A program made the translations under genes and the position numbers. Shown in pieces: positions 12,672 through 21,147 of a DNA stretch of 21,213 nucleotides. Numbering within the stretch: the stretch's first letter is position 1; every line of letters begins with the position of its first letter. This DNA is from Arthrobacter sp. (GTDB lineage: Bacteria; Actinomycetota; Actinomycetes; Actinomycetales; Micrococcaceae): the NCBI GenBank assembly GCA_030147325.1, contig JASLAA010000024.1, forward strand, positions 1 to 21,213, in the 5' to 3' direction. The notes under the pieces were generated by a model that saw nothing but the letters and a program-made list of their open reading frames with translations, was not told the origin of the DNA and searched no databases.

Positions 12672-14960
12672 TCAGCCGAAGTGCTTGGGCAGCGTTCCCT
12701 CGTGTGCCTCGCGGAGCCGGTCGAGCGGCAGGGTGAAGTACCCCTGGACGTCGAGCGCCTGGTTCTCCGTGTCCACCACGCCGATGCGGATGGTCGGGAA
12801 GTTCCGCGCGGTGCACATGTCGTTGAAGCGCACCTCCTCGGATCGAGGGACGCTGACGACGGCGCGTGCCTGGCTCTCGCTGAACAGGGCGGTGAACGCG
12901 TCGATCCCGTCACGTTCGCACAGCTCGTCGAGGCCGATGCGTGCACCGACATCGAAGCGCAGCGCCATCTCGCTGAGCGCCGCCGCGAGGCCGCCCTCGG
13001 AGAGGTCGTGGGCGCCGTCGATCATGCCGTCGCGCGAGCAGTTCACGAGGATCGCCGCCAGCGTCTTCTCCGCCGTGAGGTCGAGCGCCGGGGGCCGTCC
13101 ACCGAGATGGCCGCGCAGGTTGGCCCACTCGGATCCGTCCAGCTCCGCCGCCGTCGTGCCGAGCAGGTAGACGGCCTGTCCGTCCTCCCGCCAACCAGCG
13201 GGCGTGCGCCGGGCCACGTCGTCGAACACACCGAGGACACCGACCACCGGGGTCGGGTGGATGGCGATCCCGCCGGTCTGGTTGTACAGCGAGACGTTGC
13301 CTCCGGTGACCGGCACGCCGAGTTCCTGGCAGGCGTCCGCGAGGCCGCGTACGGTCTCGGCGAACTGCCACATGACCTCGGGGTCCTCCGGGGAGCCGAA
13401 GTTCAGGCAGTCGGTGACCGCGAGGGGTTCGGCGCCCGAGGTCGCCACATTGCGGTACGCCTCGGCGAGGGCCAGTCGTGCACCCTCGTAGGGATCGAGG
13501 TAGGAGTAGCGGCCGTTGGCATCGGTCGAGATGGCGACACCGAGACCGGTCTCCTCATCGACACGCACCACGCCGGCGTCGTCGGGCATGGCGAGGGCCG
13601 TGTTGCCCTGCACATAGCGGTCGTACTGGTCGGTGACCCAGTTCTTCGAGCACATGTTCGGCGAGGCCATCAGTTCGAGGACCGCTTCCCGCAGGTCGGC
13701 GGGCTGTTCGGGTGTGAAGGCGTCCGCCTGGACGCCGTCGAGCCACTCGGGCCGGTGGTAGGGCCGCTCGTAGACGGGTCCTTCGTGCGCGACGGTACGG
13801 GGGTCGACGTCGACGATCTTCTCGCCGTCCCACTCGATGATGAGGCGGCCGGTGTCGGTGACCTCACCGAGCCAGGAGTACTCCACGGCCCATTTGTCCA
13901 TGATGGCCTCGAACGCCCCGACGTTCTCGGGTGTCACGACCGCCATCATGCGCTCCTGCGACTCCGACATCAGGATCTCACCGGGCGTCAGGGAAGGATC
14001 ACGGAGCAGCACGTTGGTGAGCTCCACGTGCATGCCGCCGTCGCCGTTGGACGCCAGTTCCGACGTCGCGCAGGAGATCCCCGCGGCCCCGAGGTCCTGG
14101 ATGCCCTCCACCACGGAGGCCTTGAAGAGTTCGAGGCAGCACTCGATGAGGACCTTCTCCGCGAACGGATCGCCCACCTGGACGGCGGGGCGCTTGGACG
14201 GCTTCGAGGAGTCGAAGGACTCGGACGCCAGCACCGAGGCTCCGCCGATGCCATCCCCTCCGGTACGGGCCCCGAAGAGGACCACTCGATTGCCGGCGCC
14301 GGACGCGTTGGCGAGGCGGATGTCCTCGTGGCGCAGCACTCCGACCGCGAGGGCGTTGACCAGCGGGTTGCCCTGGTAGACGGAGTCGAAGACCACCTCA
14401 CCGCCGATGTTGGGCAGGCCGAGCGAATTCCCGTACCCACCGATGCCCGCGACGATCCCGTGGACGAGGCGCGCCGTGTCGGGGTGGTCGATCGCGCCGA
14501 AGCGCAGCGGATCCATGACGGCGACGGGGCGGGCGCCCATCGAGATGATGTCGCGGACGATGCCGCCGACGCCGGTGGCAGCGCCCTGGTAGGGCTCGAC
14601 GAAGGAGGGGTGGTTGTGGCTCTCCACCTTGAAGGTCACGGCCCAGCCGTCCCCGATGTCGACGACGCCGGCGTTCTCGCCTATACCCACCAGCAGGTGC
14701 TCCTTCATGGCGTCGGTGACCTTCTCGCCGAACTGCCGCAGGTGCACCTTGGAGGACTTGTAGGAGCAGTGCTCGCTCCACATCACCGAGTACATCGCGA
14801 GTTCGGCGCCGGTGGGGCGGCGGCCGAGGATCTCCTCGACGCGCTGGTACTCGTTCTCCTTGAGACCGAGTTCCGCCCACGGCAGCGCCTGACCGGGAGT
14901 GGTCTCCGCGTTCGCGACCGTGTCGATGTTGAACTTCCTGGACGATGTCTCTGCAGTCAC
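12672..14960 (-). CDS. purL: Phosphoribosylformylglycinamidine synthase, large subunit (PurL)
   Basis: A 762-residue small-type PurL that converts FGAR to FGAM with ATP and ammonia supplied by PurQ, the fourth step of purine synthesis. The AIR-synthase-like halves are visible: YSVMWSEHCSYKSSKVHLRQF near 57-77, then VGIGENAGVVDIGDGWAV, and the nucleotide-binding SHNHPSFVEPYQGAATGVGG. The second half has GGNVSLYNQT and DLSEGGLAAALSEM. The length is normal for the PurS-dependent form. The start is a GTG that follows the purQ TAA directly (TAAGTG) with no clear ribosome site, so expression depends on read-on from purQ. It is the last gene of purSQL here and ends at the shared hairpin at 12630. 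Confidence 0.96.
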   Translation of the reverse strand: MTAETSSRKFNIDTVANAETTPGQALPWAELGLKENEYQRVEEILGRRPTGAELAMYSVMWSEHCSYKSSKVHLRQFGEKVTDAMKEHLLVGIGENAGVVDIGDGWAVTFKVESHNHPSFVEPYQGAATGVGGIVRDIISMGARPVAVMDPLRFGAIDHPDTARLVHGIVAGIGGYGNSLGLPNIGGEVVFDSVYQGNPLVNALAVGVLRHEDIRLANASGAGNRVVLFGARTGGDGIGGASVLASESFDSSKPSKRPAVQVGDPFAEKVLIECCLELFKASVVEGIQDLGAAGISCATSELASNGDGGMHVELTNVLLRDPSLTPGEILMSESQERMMAVVTPENVGAFEAIMDKWAVEYSWLGEVTDTGRLIIEWDGEKIVDVDPRTVAHEGPVYERPYHRPEWLDGVQADAFTPEQPADLREAVLELMASPNMCSKNWVTDQYDRYVQGNTALAMPDDAGVVRVDEETGLGVAISTDANGRYSYLDPYEGARLALAEAYRNVATSGAEPLAVTDCLNFGSPEDPEVMWQFAETVRGLADACQELGVPVTGGNVSLYNQTGGIAIHPTPVVGVLGVFDDVARRTPAGWREDGQAVYLLGTTAAELDGSEWANLRGHLGGRPPALDLTAEKTLAAILVNCSRDGMIDGAHDLSEGGLAAALSEMALRFDVGARIGLDELCERDGIDAFTALFSESQARAVVSVPRSEEVRFNDMCTARNFPTIRIGVVDTENQALDVQGYFTLPLDRLREAHEGTLPKHFG

Positions 14961-15758
14961 TTAGCCAACCAGTTTCTTGAGTACCGAGGTGAAGATGCCG
15001 AGCCCGTCCGTGCCACCGCGGACCTCGACCGGACCGCGGGCTGACGAGTCCGGGCCGAACCCGGCCTCGACGGCGTGCTCGGGGTGCGGCATCAGCCCGA
15101 CGACGTTCCCTGCCGCATTGGAGATGCCGGCTATGTCGCGGCGCGAGCCGTTGGGGTTGCCGTCGACGTACCGGAAGACCACGCGGCCCTCACCCTCGAG
15201 AGCGTCGAGGGTGTAGTTGTCCGCGACGAACTGGCCGTCCTGGTTCTTCAGCGGGATGACGAGTTCCTCGCCCTCCGCGTACTCCGAGGTCCAGGCCGTG
15301 CCGGTGTTCTCGACGCGCAGTCGCTGGTCGCGGCAGATGAAGTGCAGGGCGTTGTTCTTGATCATCGATCCCGGGAGCAGGTGAGCCTCGGTGAGGACCT
15401 GGAACCCGTTGCAGATGCCCAGTACGGGAAGGGCGTCCGACCCGCCGGACGCAGCATCGGCGATCTGTTCCATGAGCGGGGCGAAGCGCGAGATGGCGCC
15501 GGCCCGGAGGTAGTCACCGTAGGAGAACCCACCAGGGATGATCACGGCGTCGACCTCGTGCAGGTCGTGGTCGCCATGCCACAGGTGGATCGCGCTACCG
15601 CCCGCGAGGCGGACCGCGCGCACGGCGTCGCGGTCGTCGAGCGATCCGGGGAAGGTCACGACACCGACCGTCACGCCCTTGAGCGGACTGTCCTCGTTGT
15701 CCGACGCCACGGGCTGGGGGCCGCCGATGAGGGGCGTCTCGATGTTGGACATGCTCAC
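14961..15758 (-). CDS. purQ: Phosphoribosylformylglycinamidine synthase, glutaminase subunit (PurQ)
   Basis: A 265-residue class I glutamine amidotransferase that releases ammonia from glutamine for PurL. The nucleophile Cys116 is in LGICNGFQ; His225 and Glu227 are in PHPEHAV. PGGFSYGDYLRAGAI at 75-89 is typical of PurQ. About 26 residues precede the conserved KGVTVGVVTFPGS, an N-terminal extension compared with most PurQ. I use the GTG at 15758: GAGGAGG is seven bases upstream and it overlaps the purS stop (GTGA). The ATG at 15752 would put the ribosome site 13 bases away. It forms the PurSQL complex with its two neighbours. Confidence 0.95.
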   Translation of the reverse strand: MSMSNIETPLIGGPQPVASDNEDSPLKGVTVGVVTFPGSLDDRDAVRAVRLAGGSAIHLWHGDHDLHEVDAVIIPGGFSYGDYLRAGAISRFAPLMEQIADAASGGSDALPVLGICNGFQVLTEAHLLPGSMIKNNALHFICRDQRLRVENTGTAWTSEYAEGEELVIPLKNQDGQFVADNYTLDALEGEGRVVFRYVDGNPNGSRRDIAGISNAAGNVVGLMPHPEHAVEAGFGPDSSARGPVEVRGGTDGLGIFTSVLKKLVG

Positions 15759-16015
15759 TGGCCGTCCTCCTCGATGACCTCCACGCGCGTGACGTCCTCG
15801 ATCACGGGGTTGGACAGCAGCGTGGTGGCGGCGTGGCGGGCCTGTTCGAGGACCTCCTCGGTGACGTCACCGTCCACGGTCAGTTCGAAGCGCTTGCCCT
15901 GGCGGACACCGGCGAAACCGGTGAGGCCGATCCGGGGGAGGGCTCCGGCGATCGCCTTACCCTGCGGGTCGAGGATCTCGGGCTTGGGCATGACATCGAC
16001 AACGATCCGGGGCAT
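15755..16015 (-). CDS. purS: Phosphoribosylformylglycinamidine synthase subunit PurS
   Basis: An 86-residue subunit that bridges PurQ and PurL and helps pass ammonia. MPRIVVDVMPKPEILDPQGK and the VRQGKRFEL and NPVIEDV segments are diagnostic. AGGAG lies seven bases before the ATG at 16015. The same frame stays open upstream to 17077, but that part overlaps the SSI-like lipoprotein in another frame and carries no PurS sequence, so the short form is right. It is the first gene of the operon. A possible -10 box, TAGACT (minus strand, 16136-16131), precedes it, without a convincing -35. Confidence 0.95.
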   Translation of the reverse strand: MPRIVVDVMPKPEILDPQGKAIAGALPRIGLTGFAGVRQGKRFELTVDGDVTEEVLEQARHAATTLLSNPVIEDVTRVEVIEEDGQ

Positions 16016-16130
16016 CCGGCAACTCCTGTGCGTGAGCGGCGCTGGGGGGCCAGCATTGACGGCAGCAGCCCGGGAGTGCCGTCTCACGCCGTATCGGTCA
16101 GACACTGGCGCTCCGCGAGCTTGCCCTCGA

Positions 16131-16136
16131 AGTCTA
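16131..16136 (-). promoter_or_regulatory. Possible -10 box for purSQL
   Basis: Minus-strand TAGACT matches TANNNT. It lies in the 128-base gap between the SSI-like lipoprotein and purS, about 115 bases before the purS start. No good -35 is seen and no purine-sensing leader was recognised in the gap. Confidence 0.3.
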
Positions 16137-16143
16137 CCGGCGA

Positions 16144-16716
16144 TTACTGCCCGCCCGGCGCGCCCAGGATGTCGCGTGCCTTCTCCCACCGCGAGATCTC
16201 GCAGCCGTCCGTCAGGGCGAAGGACGCGAGGACGGAGGTGCCGTCGATCGTCCCGGTGATGCTGGCCCGCTGCGGGCCCCCGTACTGCTGCGTGCAGATG
16301 ACGTCCTTGCTCGGACGCGCGGTGAAGAACTGTGTGCCCAGCCGACCGAGCGCGGCACACGCCCCCTCGGCGCCCGGCAGGGTCGACGCTGGTCCGGGTG
16401 CTCCGTCGATGCACTCCAGGGTGTACTGCTCGGGGTCCGCGGACGCGTCCCGCTGGATCGCGACGGTCAGTAGTGCCGTCGTGCCGGTGGAGGAAGGAGC
16501 TCCCGACGCCGACGGGACGGGCGACGGGGTGGCGCCGGCAGGCGGGGTGGGATCGGGGATGGCTGACTGCACGGAGGTCTCCTGCTCTGTCGGTTCTGCG
16601 GCCGGTCCGCCCCCCGCACAGGCGGAGAGGGCGAGGCAGAGTGCGGCGAAGGGGGCCGCGAGGCGCAGGAAAGCGTGCCGCGATCGGCTCGTCGACGACG
16701 GGTCGGTGATGGTCAT
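16144..16716 (-). CDS. SSI-like (subtilisin-inhibitor type) lipoprotein
   Basis: A 190-residue lipoprotein with an Arg-containing signal and lipobox LSAC (Cys33), followed by a Pro/Ser/Thr-rich tether to about 79. The folded part, 80-185, aligns by eye with Streptomyces subtilisin inhibitor (family I16): ALLTV, YTLEC, the LPGAEGACAAL helix, DVIC, GTIDG and the final GCEISRW. Its four cysteines after the lipobox (102, 120, 141, 172) match the two SSI disulfides in order and spacing. At the reactive site the family's C-P-M-V-Y-D reads C-T-Q-Q-Y-G, putting Gln at P1, an unusual choice. It may be an inhibitor tethered to the cell surface or a relative that has lost inhibition. A subtilase lies 1.2 kb away on the other strand. 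The start has AGGGGGG just upstream. Confidence 0.78.
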   Translation of the reverse strand: MTITDPSSTSRSRHAFLRLAAPFAALCLALSACAGGGPAAEPTEQETSVQSAIPDPTPPAGATPSPVPSASGAPSSTGTTALLTVAIQRDASADPEQYTLECIDGAPGPASTLPGAEGACAALGRLGTQFFTARPSKDVICTQQYGGPQRASITGTIDGTSVLASFALTDGCEISRWEKARDILGAPGGQ

Positions 16717-16821
16717 GAGCCCCCCTTCGGCTGGTTCTCCAGAGTAGCCGCTGGTTGCAGCACGACGAAGGACGGCGGCAACGGACGACGACGGGGCACC
16801 GCCCGCGGCAACCTCCCGCCA

Positions 16822-17706
16822 TCAGGCGGCAGGCAGGGCCCGGTCGAGCTGGTCGAGCAGGCGTCTCCGGAGAAGCTGCGATTCCTCGGCGAAGCCGCGT
16901 TGCAGCCGGACGTACTCGGCCTTGCCGTCGGTCGTCTCGATCTCGATCGGGGTGTACCCCCAGGGCCGGAGGTCGTAGGGGGAGGCGCGCATGTCCATCG
17001 TCCGGATACGCCAGGACAGCTCGAAGCAGTCCATGACCAGCTCGCTCGGCAGGAGGGGGGTGAGCTTGTACGCCCACTTGTACAGATCCATGTTCGCGTG
17101 CAGGCAGCCCGGTTGTTCGAGATCACGCTGGGTCTCCCGCGTCGGCGCATGCTCGTTCAGCGGCACCGCCTCCGGGGTGTAGAAGCGGAAGGCGTCGAAG
17201 TGGGTGCAGCGGATGCGGGCTGCTTCGACGACGCCGTCCGTCCCGGCCGCGCCCAGCCGCAGCTCGAGATACTCATGACGCACTCCGTTGACCGCCGAGC
17301 GGTAGGCCATGGCCCACTCGTGCAGACCGAAGCACCCGAACTGCGCAGGTCGTGCAGCCGTCCGCGCGAGGATGAGCCGGGCGAATTCGACGGCCTCCCG
17401 CCGTTCCTCGACGAATCGCGACACGTCCACATGGACGCCGTCGTCGCAGCTCGTGTAGTACTTCCAGTCCGCCCGGGTGGTTGCTGCAGCACCGGTCAGG
17501 ACGACGCCCGCGCCGGGGTGCCACCGCTGGAGCCGGCCCGGCTTCTGGTTGTAGTAGGTGAAGAGGAAATCCTCCACGGGGTGCTTCGCGTTCCTCGACC
17601 GGCGGTCGAGATAGGGCTCGGCGAAGAGCGCCACACGCTCCTGGTGGCGTCGCTCGCGGTCGATCCCCTCGGACGGGAGGAGTCGGGTCAGGAGTTCGGT
17701 GGGCAC
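16822..17706 (-). CDS. Conserved actinobacterial protein, often labelled 3-methyladenine DNA glycosylase
   Basis: About 294 residues without signal peptide or membrane segment. The stretch KHPVEDFLFTYYNQKPGRL followed by RWHPGAG and the segments FGCFGLHEWAM and HANMDLYKWAYKL belong to a well-spread actinobacterial family that databases commonly label 3-methyladenine DNA glycosylase. I see no helix-hairpin-helix or other known glycosylase motif, so the label is doubtful. Conserved His, Cys and Trp residues (FGLHEW, RIRCTHFDAF, GCLHANMDLYKW) suggest a metal site or enzyme. I prefer the GTG at 17706: the -10-like GATAAT ends six bases before it, as in leaderless transcripts. The GTG at 17742 would add 12 residues and has GGA immediately adjacent, too close for a ribosome site. 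It is divergent from the subtilase gene. Confidence 0.72.
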   Translation of the reverse strand: MPTELLTRLLPSEGIDRERRHQERVALFAEPYLDRRSRNAKHPVEDFLFTYYNQKPGRLQRWHPGAGVVLTGAAATTRADWKYYTSCDDGVHVDVSRFVEERREAVEFARLILARTAARPAQFGCFGLHEWAMAYRSAVNGVRHEYLELRLGAAGTDGVVEAARIRCTHFDAFRFYTPEAVPLNEHAPTRETQRDLEQPGCLHANMDLYKWAYKLTPLLPSELVMDCFELSWRIRTMDMRASPYDLRPWGYTPIEIETTDGKAEYVRLQRGFAEESQLLRRRLLDQLDRALPAA

Positions 17707-17718
17707 CTTCCCATTATC
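17707..17718 (-). promoter_or_regulatory. -10 element for a leaderless GTG start
   Basis: Minus-strand GATAAT (17718-17713) followed by six bases and then the GTG at 17706. No clear -35 at the proper distance; TTTACC further upstream is 15 bases away. Confidence 0.4.
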
Positions 17719-17801
17719 ACCTCGGACCCCATCGGTAAACACTCCAGGTAAATTCTGGGGTGCGGAGGGCGATCCACGTAGTCGAAAAGGGTTGCCTCGG
17801 G

Positions 17802-17807
17802 TAAGTT
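17802..17807 (+). promoter_or_regulatory. Possible -10 box for the subtilase gene
   Basis: TAAGTT fits TANNNT. Counting six to seven bases on gives a start near 17814, which is exactly where the leader helix begins. No recognisable -35 stands upstream. Confidence 0.35.
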
Positions 17808-17813
17808 TGGCCT

Positions 17814-17871
17814 CGCCGCGGCGTCTGTGAGCGTCATCACAGGTGGGGGTCCTATCCAGGAGACCGCGGCG
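17814..17871 (+). promoter_or_regulatory. Structured 5' leader of the subtilase gene (three-way junction)
   Basis: An outer helix CGCCGCGG (17814-17821) with CCGCGGCG (17864-17871) encloses two hairpins: CTGTGA/TCACAG (17825-17842, 6-base loop) and TCCT/AGGA (17850-17861). The fold was assigned by eye. I recognise no known riboswitch in it. The ribosome site GAGAGG at 17907-17912 lies outside the fold and is rather far (12 bases) from the ATG. Confidence 0.5.
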
Positions 17872-17924
17872 CAGGGGGAACGGTTTCGGCCGATCCGCAC
17901 TTTCATGAGAGGCATTACCTTCCT

Positions 17925-20900
17925 ATGACACAACGGAGACTAGCCGGGCAGGGGCGCAGCACCCTGCGCGCCGCCGCGGCAATCGTTCTGGGTCTACCGC
18001 TCCTGGTGACATCCACGGCCGTAGCGCCCGTCGCCTTCGCAGCGCCCTCACCGGCCGGTGCGCTGGTGCCGCAGAAGGCGCCGGCCAAGGAACTGGACCC
18101 GGCGCAATACCCGGACGGCAAGTACATCGTGGTGCTCGCCGACAAGCCCATCGCCACCTACGAGGGCGGCGTCGCGGGCATCGCCCAGACCAAGCCCGAG
18201 AAGGGTGAGAAGCTCGACGCCGAGGCGGAGAACGTCCAGCAGTACTCGCAGTTCCTCGAGACCAAGCAGCAGGAGATCGCTGCCGGCGAGAACGTGGAGA
18301 TCAAGCGGACCTACACCGCAGCGATCAACGGTTTCTCCGCGGACCTCAGCTCCGACCAGGCCGTAGAGCTGGCCAAGAGCGACGAGGTGCTCCTCGTGGC
18401 GCCGGACGTCGAGAACGCGCCGGACTACTCGAGCATCGACTTCCTGGGCCTCGACGGCGGCAAGGGAGCCTGGAAGACCCAGTTCGGCGGCAAGAAGAAC
18501 GCGGGCAAGGGGACCGTGGTCGGCGTCATCGACACCGGGTACGCCCCCGACAACCCCTTCTTCGCCGGCAAGAAGGTCAAGCCCCTCAAGGGCAACCAGC
18601 AGCCCACGGTCGGGGAGCCCTACCTCGATCCCAGCGGCAAGATCGCCATGCTCAAGGCGGACGGCACCACCTTCCTGGGCGAGTGCCAGGCCGGCGAGGA
18701 CTTCGACGGCAGCCTCTGCAACTCCAAGGTCCTGTCGGCACGCTACTTCGCCGATACCTTCCTGGAGAACGTCCCGGAGGAGAACCGCCCGCCCGAGGAG
18801 GTCAACTCCCCCGTGGACATCGACAACCACGGTACGCACACCGCGAGCACAGCAGCAGGCAACGCGGACATCACGCAGACCGTGGACGGCCGCGACTTCG
18901 GCGTCTCCGCCGGTGTGGCACCCGAAGCCAAGATCTCCGTCTACAAGATCTGCTGGGAGGACGACAACCCCGACACGGGCGGCTGCTACTCCTCCGCCGC
19001 GATCGACGCCATCAACCAGGCGATCCTGGACGGCGTCGACGTCCTGAACTACTCGATCTCCGGCAGCACCACCACGACGACCGATCCGGTGTCGCTCGCC
19101 TTCCTGTCCGCCACCTCGGCGGGCATCTTCGTCGCGGCGTCCGCGGGCAACTCCGGTCCGACGGCCAGCACAGTGAATCACGGCGCTCCCTGGATGACCA
19201 CGGTCGCTGCCAGCACCTTCAGCTACGAGCTGCAGGGAACCGCCGAGTTCTCCGACGGCAGCAAGTACCGCGGCGCTTCCATCATGCGCACCGGTGTTCC
19301 TGCGAGCCCCGTGGTGCTTGCGGCGGACGCCGCAGCCGCGGGTGCGGTCAACCCGGCCCTGTGTGGCCCCAACACCCTCGATCCCGCGAAGGTCGCCGGC
19401 AAGATCGTGGTCTGTGACCGCGGCGTCGTCGACCGCACCGCGAAGAGCGCCGAAGTCGCCCGTGGCGGAGGCGTCGGCATGATCCTCGTCAACCTCATCG
19501 ACCAGTCGACCGACACCGACCAGCACGTGGTACCGACGGTCCACGTCAACGCCCCCGAGGCACTCGAGCTCAAGGCGAAGGTCGCCGCCAACCCGGCCCT
19601 CACGGTCGCGCTGACAGCCACGGACACCACGGGCAAGCCCCTGCCGCCTGCGCCCCAGGTCGCAGGATTCTCCTCGCGCGGCCCGCTGCTCGCCGCAGGC
19701 TCGGACCTGCTGAAGCCGGATGTCACGGCGCCCGGTGTGGCCGTCCTCGCCGGCGTCTCGACGGTCGGCTCGAACGGTGAGAAGTTCGGCTTCCTCTCCG
19801 GCACGTCCATGGCGTCCCCACAGGTCGCCGGGCTCGCAGCGCTGGTCCTCGCGAAGAACCCCGCGTGGTCCCCGGCTGCCGTGAAGTCGGCGATGATGAC
19901 CACCGCGTACCCGCTGAAGACGGCGAACGGAGGCGTCGAGACGGACGTCCTCGCCGTCGGTGCGGGACACATCAATCCCGCTACGGTCCTCAGCCCCGGA
20001 CTGGTCTACGACCAGGACGTCGACGACTACCTCGGCTTCATCCAGGGCACCGGCGTGGACCTCGGCATCGACGGCATCGAGCCCGTTGCAGCCAAGGACA
20101 CGAACGTGCCGTCCTTCGCCCTCGGCAACATGGCCGGCCGGACCGAGGTCACACGTACCGTCACCGCGGTGACGCCGGGCCTCTACCGGGCGACTGCCAA
20201 CGTGCCGGGTGTAAAGGTCACGGTCACGCCGTCGATCCTCAACTTCAGCGCAGCCGGCGAGACCCGGACGTTCAAGGTCTCCTTCGAGAACCAGAGCGCC
20301 AAGCAGGGTGCGTTCGCCGCCGGTTCGCTCACCTGGTCCGGACAGGGCAAGAAGGTCACCTCCCCGGTGGCCGTCCGTCCCCAGGCCGTCGTGGCGCCCG
20401 CCGACGTCGCGTTCACCTCGGCTGGTCCCGACGGCAGCGGCACGTTCGACGTCACGTCAGGGTCGGATGCCCCGGTGCCGATGAAGCTCGAGGGACTGTC
20501 GAAGGCGGACACCACCGCCATCTCGCTGTCCCCCGGTGGACTAGTGCTCGGCAACAACGCGTCGAACGCCCTCAAGACCGTCACGATCCCGGCCGGTACG
20601 TCACTGGCGAGGTTCTCGGTCCTGTCCTCGGATCCGGCAGCCGACTTCGACATGTTCCTGGTCAACCCGAACAACTCGGTCACGCAGGTCGCCACATCGG
20701 AGTCCAGCGAGACCATCACGCTGACGAACCCCGCTCCGGGTACGTACCGGATCGTCGCCAACCTCTATGACAGCCCCGGTGGAGCAGCCACGGCTGCCAC
20801 CATCGAATCGGTGGTCCTGGGCGGCAACGAAGGCAATGCGACCGTCACGCCGAACCCGCTGCAGCTCGCGAGCGGCAGGACCGGCGCCGTGACGCTCAAC

Positions 20901-21086
20901 TGGACCGGACTCGCTCCGGGTTCGTACATCGGCCGGATCTCGTACGCCGGCGCGACGGGTGTCACCTACGTGGCCGTCGTCGTCACCGGTGCTGGACAGG
21001 CGCAGGTCGAACTGCCCACGGTCAACCCGGCGGACAAGCTCCTGACGGGCCCACGCGAAGCCACGACTCCGACGGGCGACAAGTAG
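17925..21086 (+). CDS. Large secreted subtilisin-like serine protease (S8) with PA domain
   Basis: A 1053-residue exported endopeptidase. A signal peptide (about 1-40, ending AFAA) is followed by an I9-type inhibitor prodomain (about 66-162, YIVVLAD to VLLVAPD). The S8 catalytic domain has Asp203 (VIDTG), His302 (DNHGTHTAS), the oxyanion Asn409 (AASAGNSGP) and Ser628 (SGTSMASPQVAG). A protease-associated domain is inserted at about 450-565 (KIVVCDRG, ARGGGVGMILVN), as in plant-like subtilases. Beyond about 720 come Fn3-like and PPC-like beta domains (for example VLSSDPAADFDMFLVNP). No LPxTG anchor is present, so it is probably released or loosely held. It likely degrades extracellular protein for nutrition. 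The ATG at 17925 gives a proper signal peptide although the GAGAGG is 12 bases away. A hairpin follows at 21127. Confidence 0.95.
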   Translation: MTQRRLAGQGRSTLRAAAAIVLGLPLLVTSTAVAPVAFAAPSPAGALVPQKAPAKELDPAQYPDGKYIVVLADKPIATYEGGVAGIAQTKPEKGEKLDAEAENVQQYSQFLETKQQEIAAGENVEIKRTYTAAINGFSADLSSDQAVELAKSDEVLLVAPDVENAPDYSSIDFLGLDGGKGAWKTQFGGKKNAGKGTVVGVIDTGYAPDNPFFAGKKVKPLKGNQQPTVGEPYLDPSGKIAMLKADGTTFLGECQAGEDFDGSLCNSKVLSARYFADTFLENVPEENRPPEEVNSPVDIDNHGTHTASTAAGNADITQTVDGRDFGVSAGVAPEAKISVYKICWEDDNPDTGGCYSSAAIDAINQAILDGVDVLNYSISGSTTTTTDPVSLAFLSATSAGIFVAASAGNSGPTASTVNHGAPWMTTVAASTFSYELQGTAEFSDGSKYRGASIMRTGVPASPVVLAADAAAAGAVNPALCGPNTLDPAKVAGKIVVCDRGVVDRTAKSAEVARGGGVGMILVNLIDQSTDTDQHVVPTVHVNAPEALELKAKVAANPALTVALTATDTTGKPLPPAPQVAGFSSRGPLLAAGSDLLKPDVTAPGVAVLAGVSTVGSNGEKFGFLSGTSMASPQVAGLAALVLAKNPAWSPAAVKSAMMTTAYPLKTANGGVETDVLAVGAGHINPATVLSPGLVYDQDVDDYLGFIQGTGVDLGIDGIEPVAAKDTNVPSFALGNMAGRTEVTRTVTAVTPGLYRATANVPGVKVTVTPSILNFSAAGETRTFKVSFENQSAKQGAFAAGSLTWSGQGKKVTSPVAVRPQAVVAPADVAFTSAGPDGSGTFDVTSGSDAPVPMKLEGLSKADTTAISLSPGGLVLGNNASNALKTVTIPAGTSLARFSVLSSDPAADFDMFLVNPNNSVTQVATSESSETITLTNPAPGTYRIVANLYDSPGGAATAATIESVVLGGNEGNATVTPNPLQLASGRTGAVTLNWTGLAPGSYIGRISYAGATGVTYVAVVVTGAGQAQVELPTVNPADKLLTGPREATTPTGDK

Positions 21087-21126
21087 CACCGGCGGGTAAC
21101 GGCTCAGCCTGACCGATCGAACGAGA

Positions 21127-21147
21127 AGGGCGGTGGGTCATCCGGTG
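21127..21147 (+). terminator. Probable terminator hairpin after the subtilase gene
   Basis: AGGGCGG (21127-21133) pairs with CCGCCCT (21141-21147), and further pairing extends inward with one mismatch or bulge. It is followed by CTAGTGTGTG rather than a true T-tract. The remaining 66 bases to the window end are very GC-rich and show no gene. Confidence 0.55.

Noticed and set aside
12681..15044. 787-residue open frame opposite purL
   Set aside because: Antisense shadow of a fully conserved PurL.
15755..17077. PurS reading frame extended to 440 residues
   Set aside because: The extra 354 residues are low-complexity Arg/Pro, overlap the SSI-like lipoprotein gene, and PurS is complete from 16015 with a good ribosome site.
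17743..17924. A second c-di-AMP riboswitch before the subtilase, because of GCAGGGGGAACGG
   Set aside because: The conserved 3' block (CCGAACCCGACAGCT) and the other ydaO elements are missing and the leader is too short.
18048..19970. 640-residue open frame opposite the subtilase
   Set aside because: It lies wholly antisense to a clearly coding S8 protease with catalytic motifs; its composition (Val, Gly, Arg, Asp repeats) is the usual mirror of GC-rich codons.
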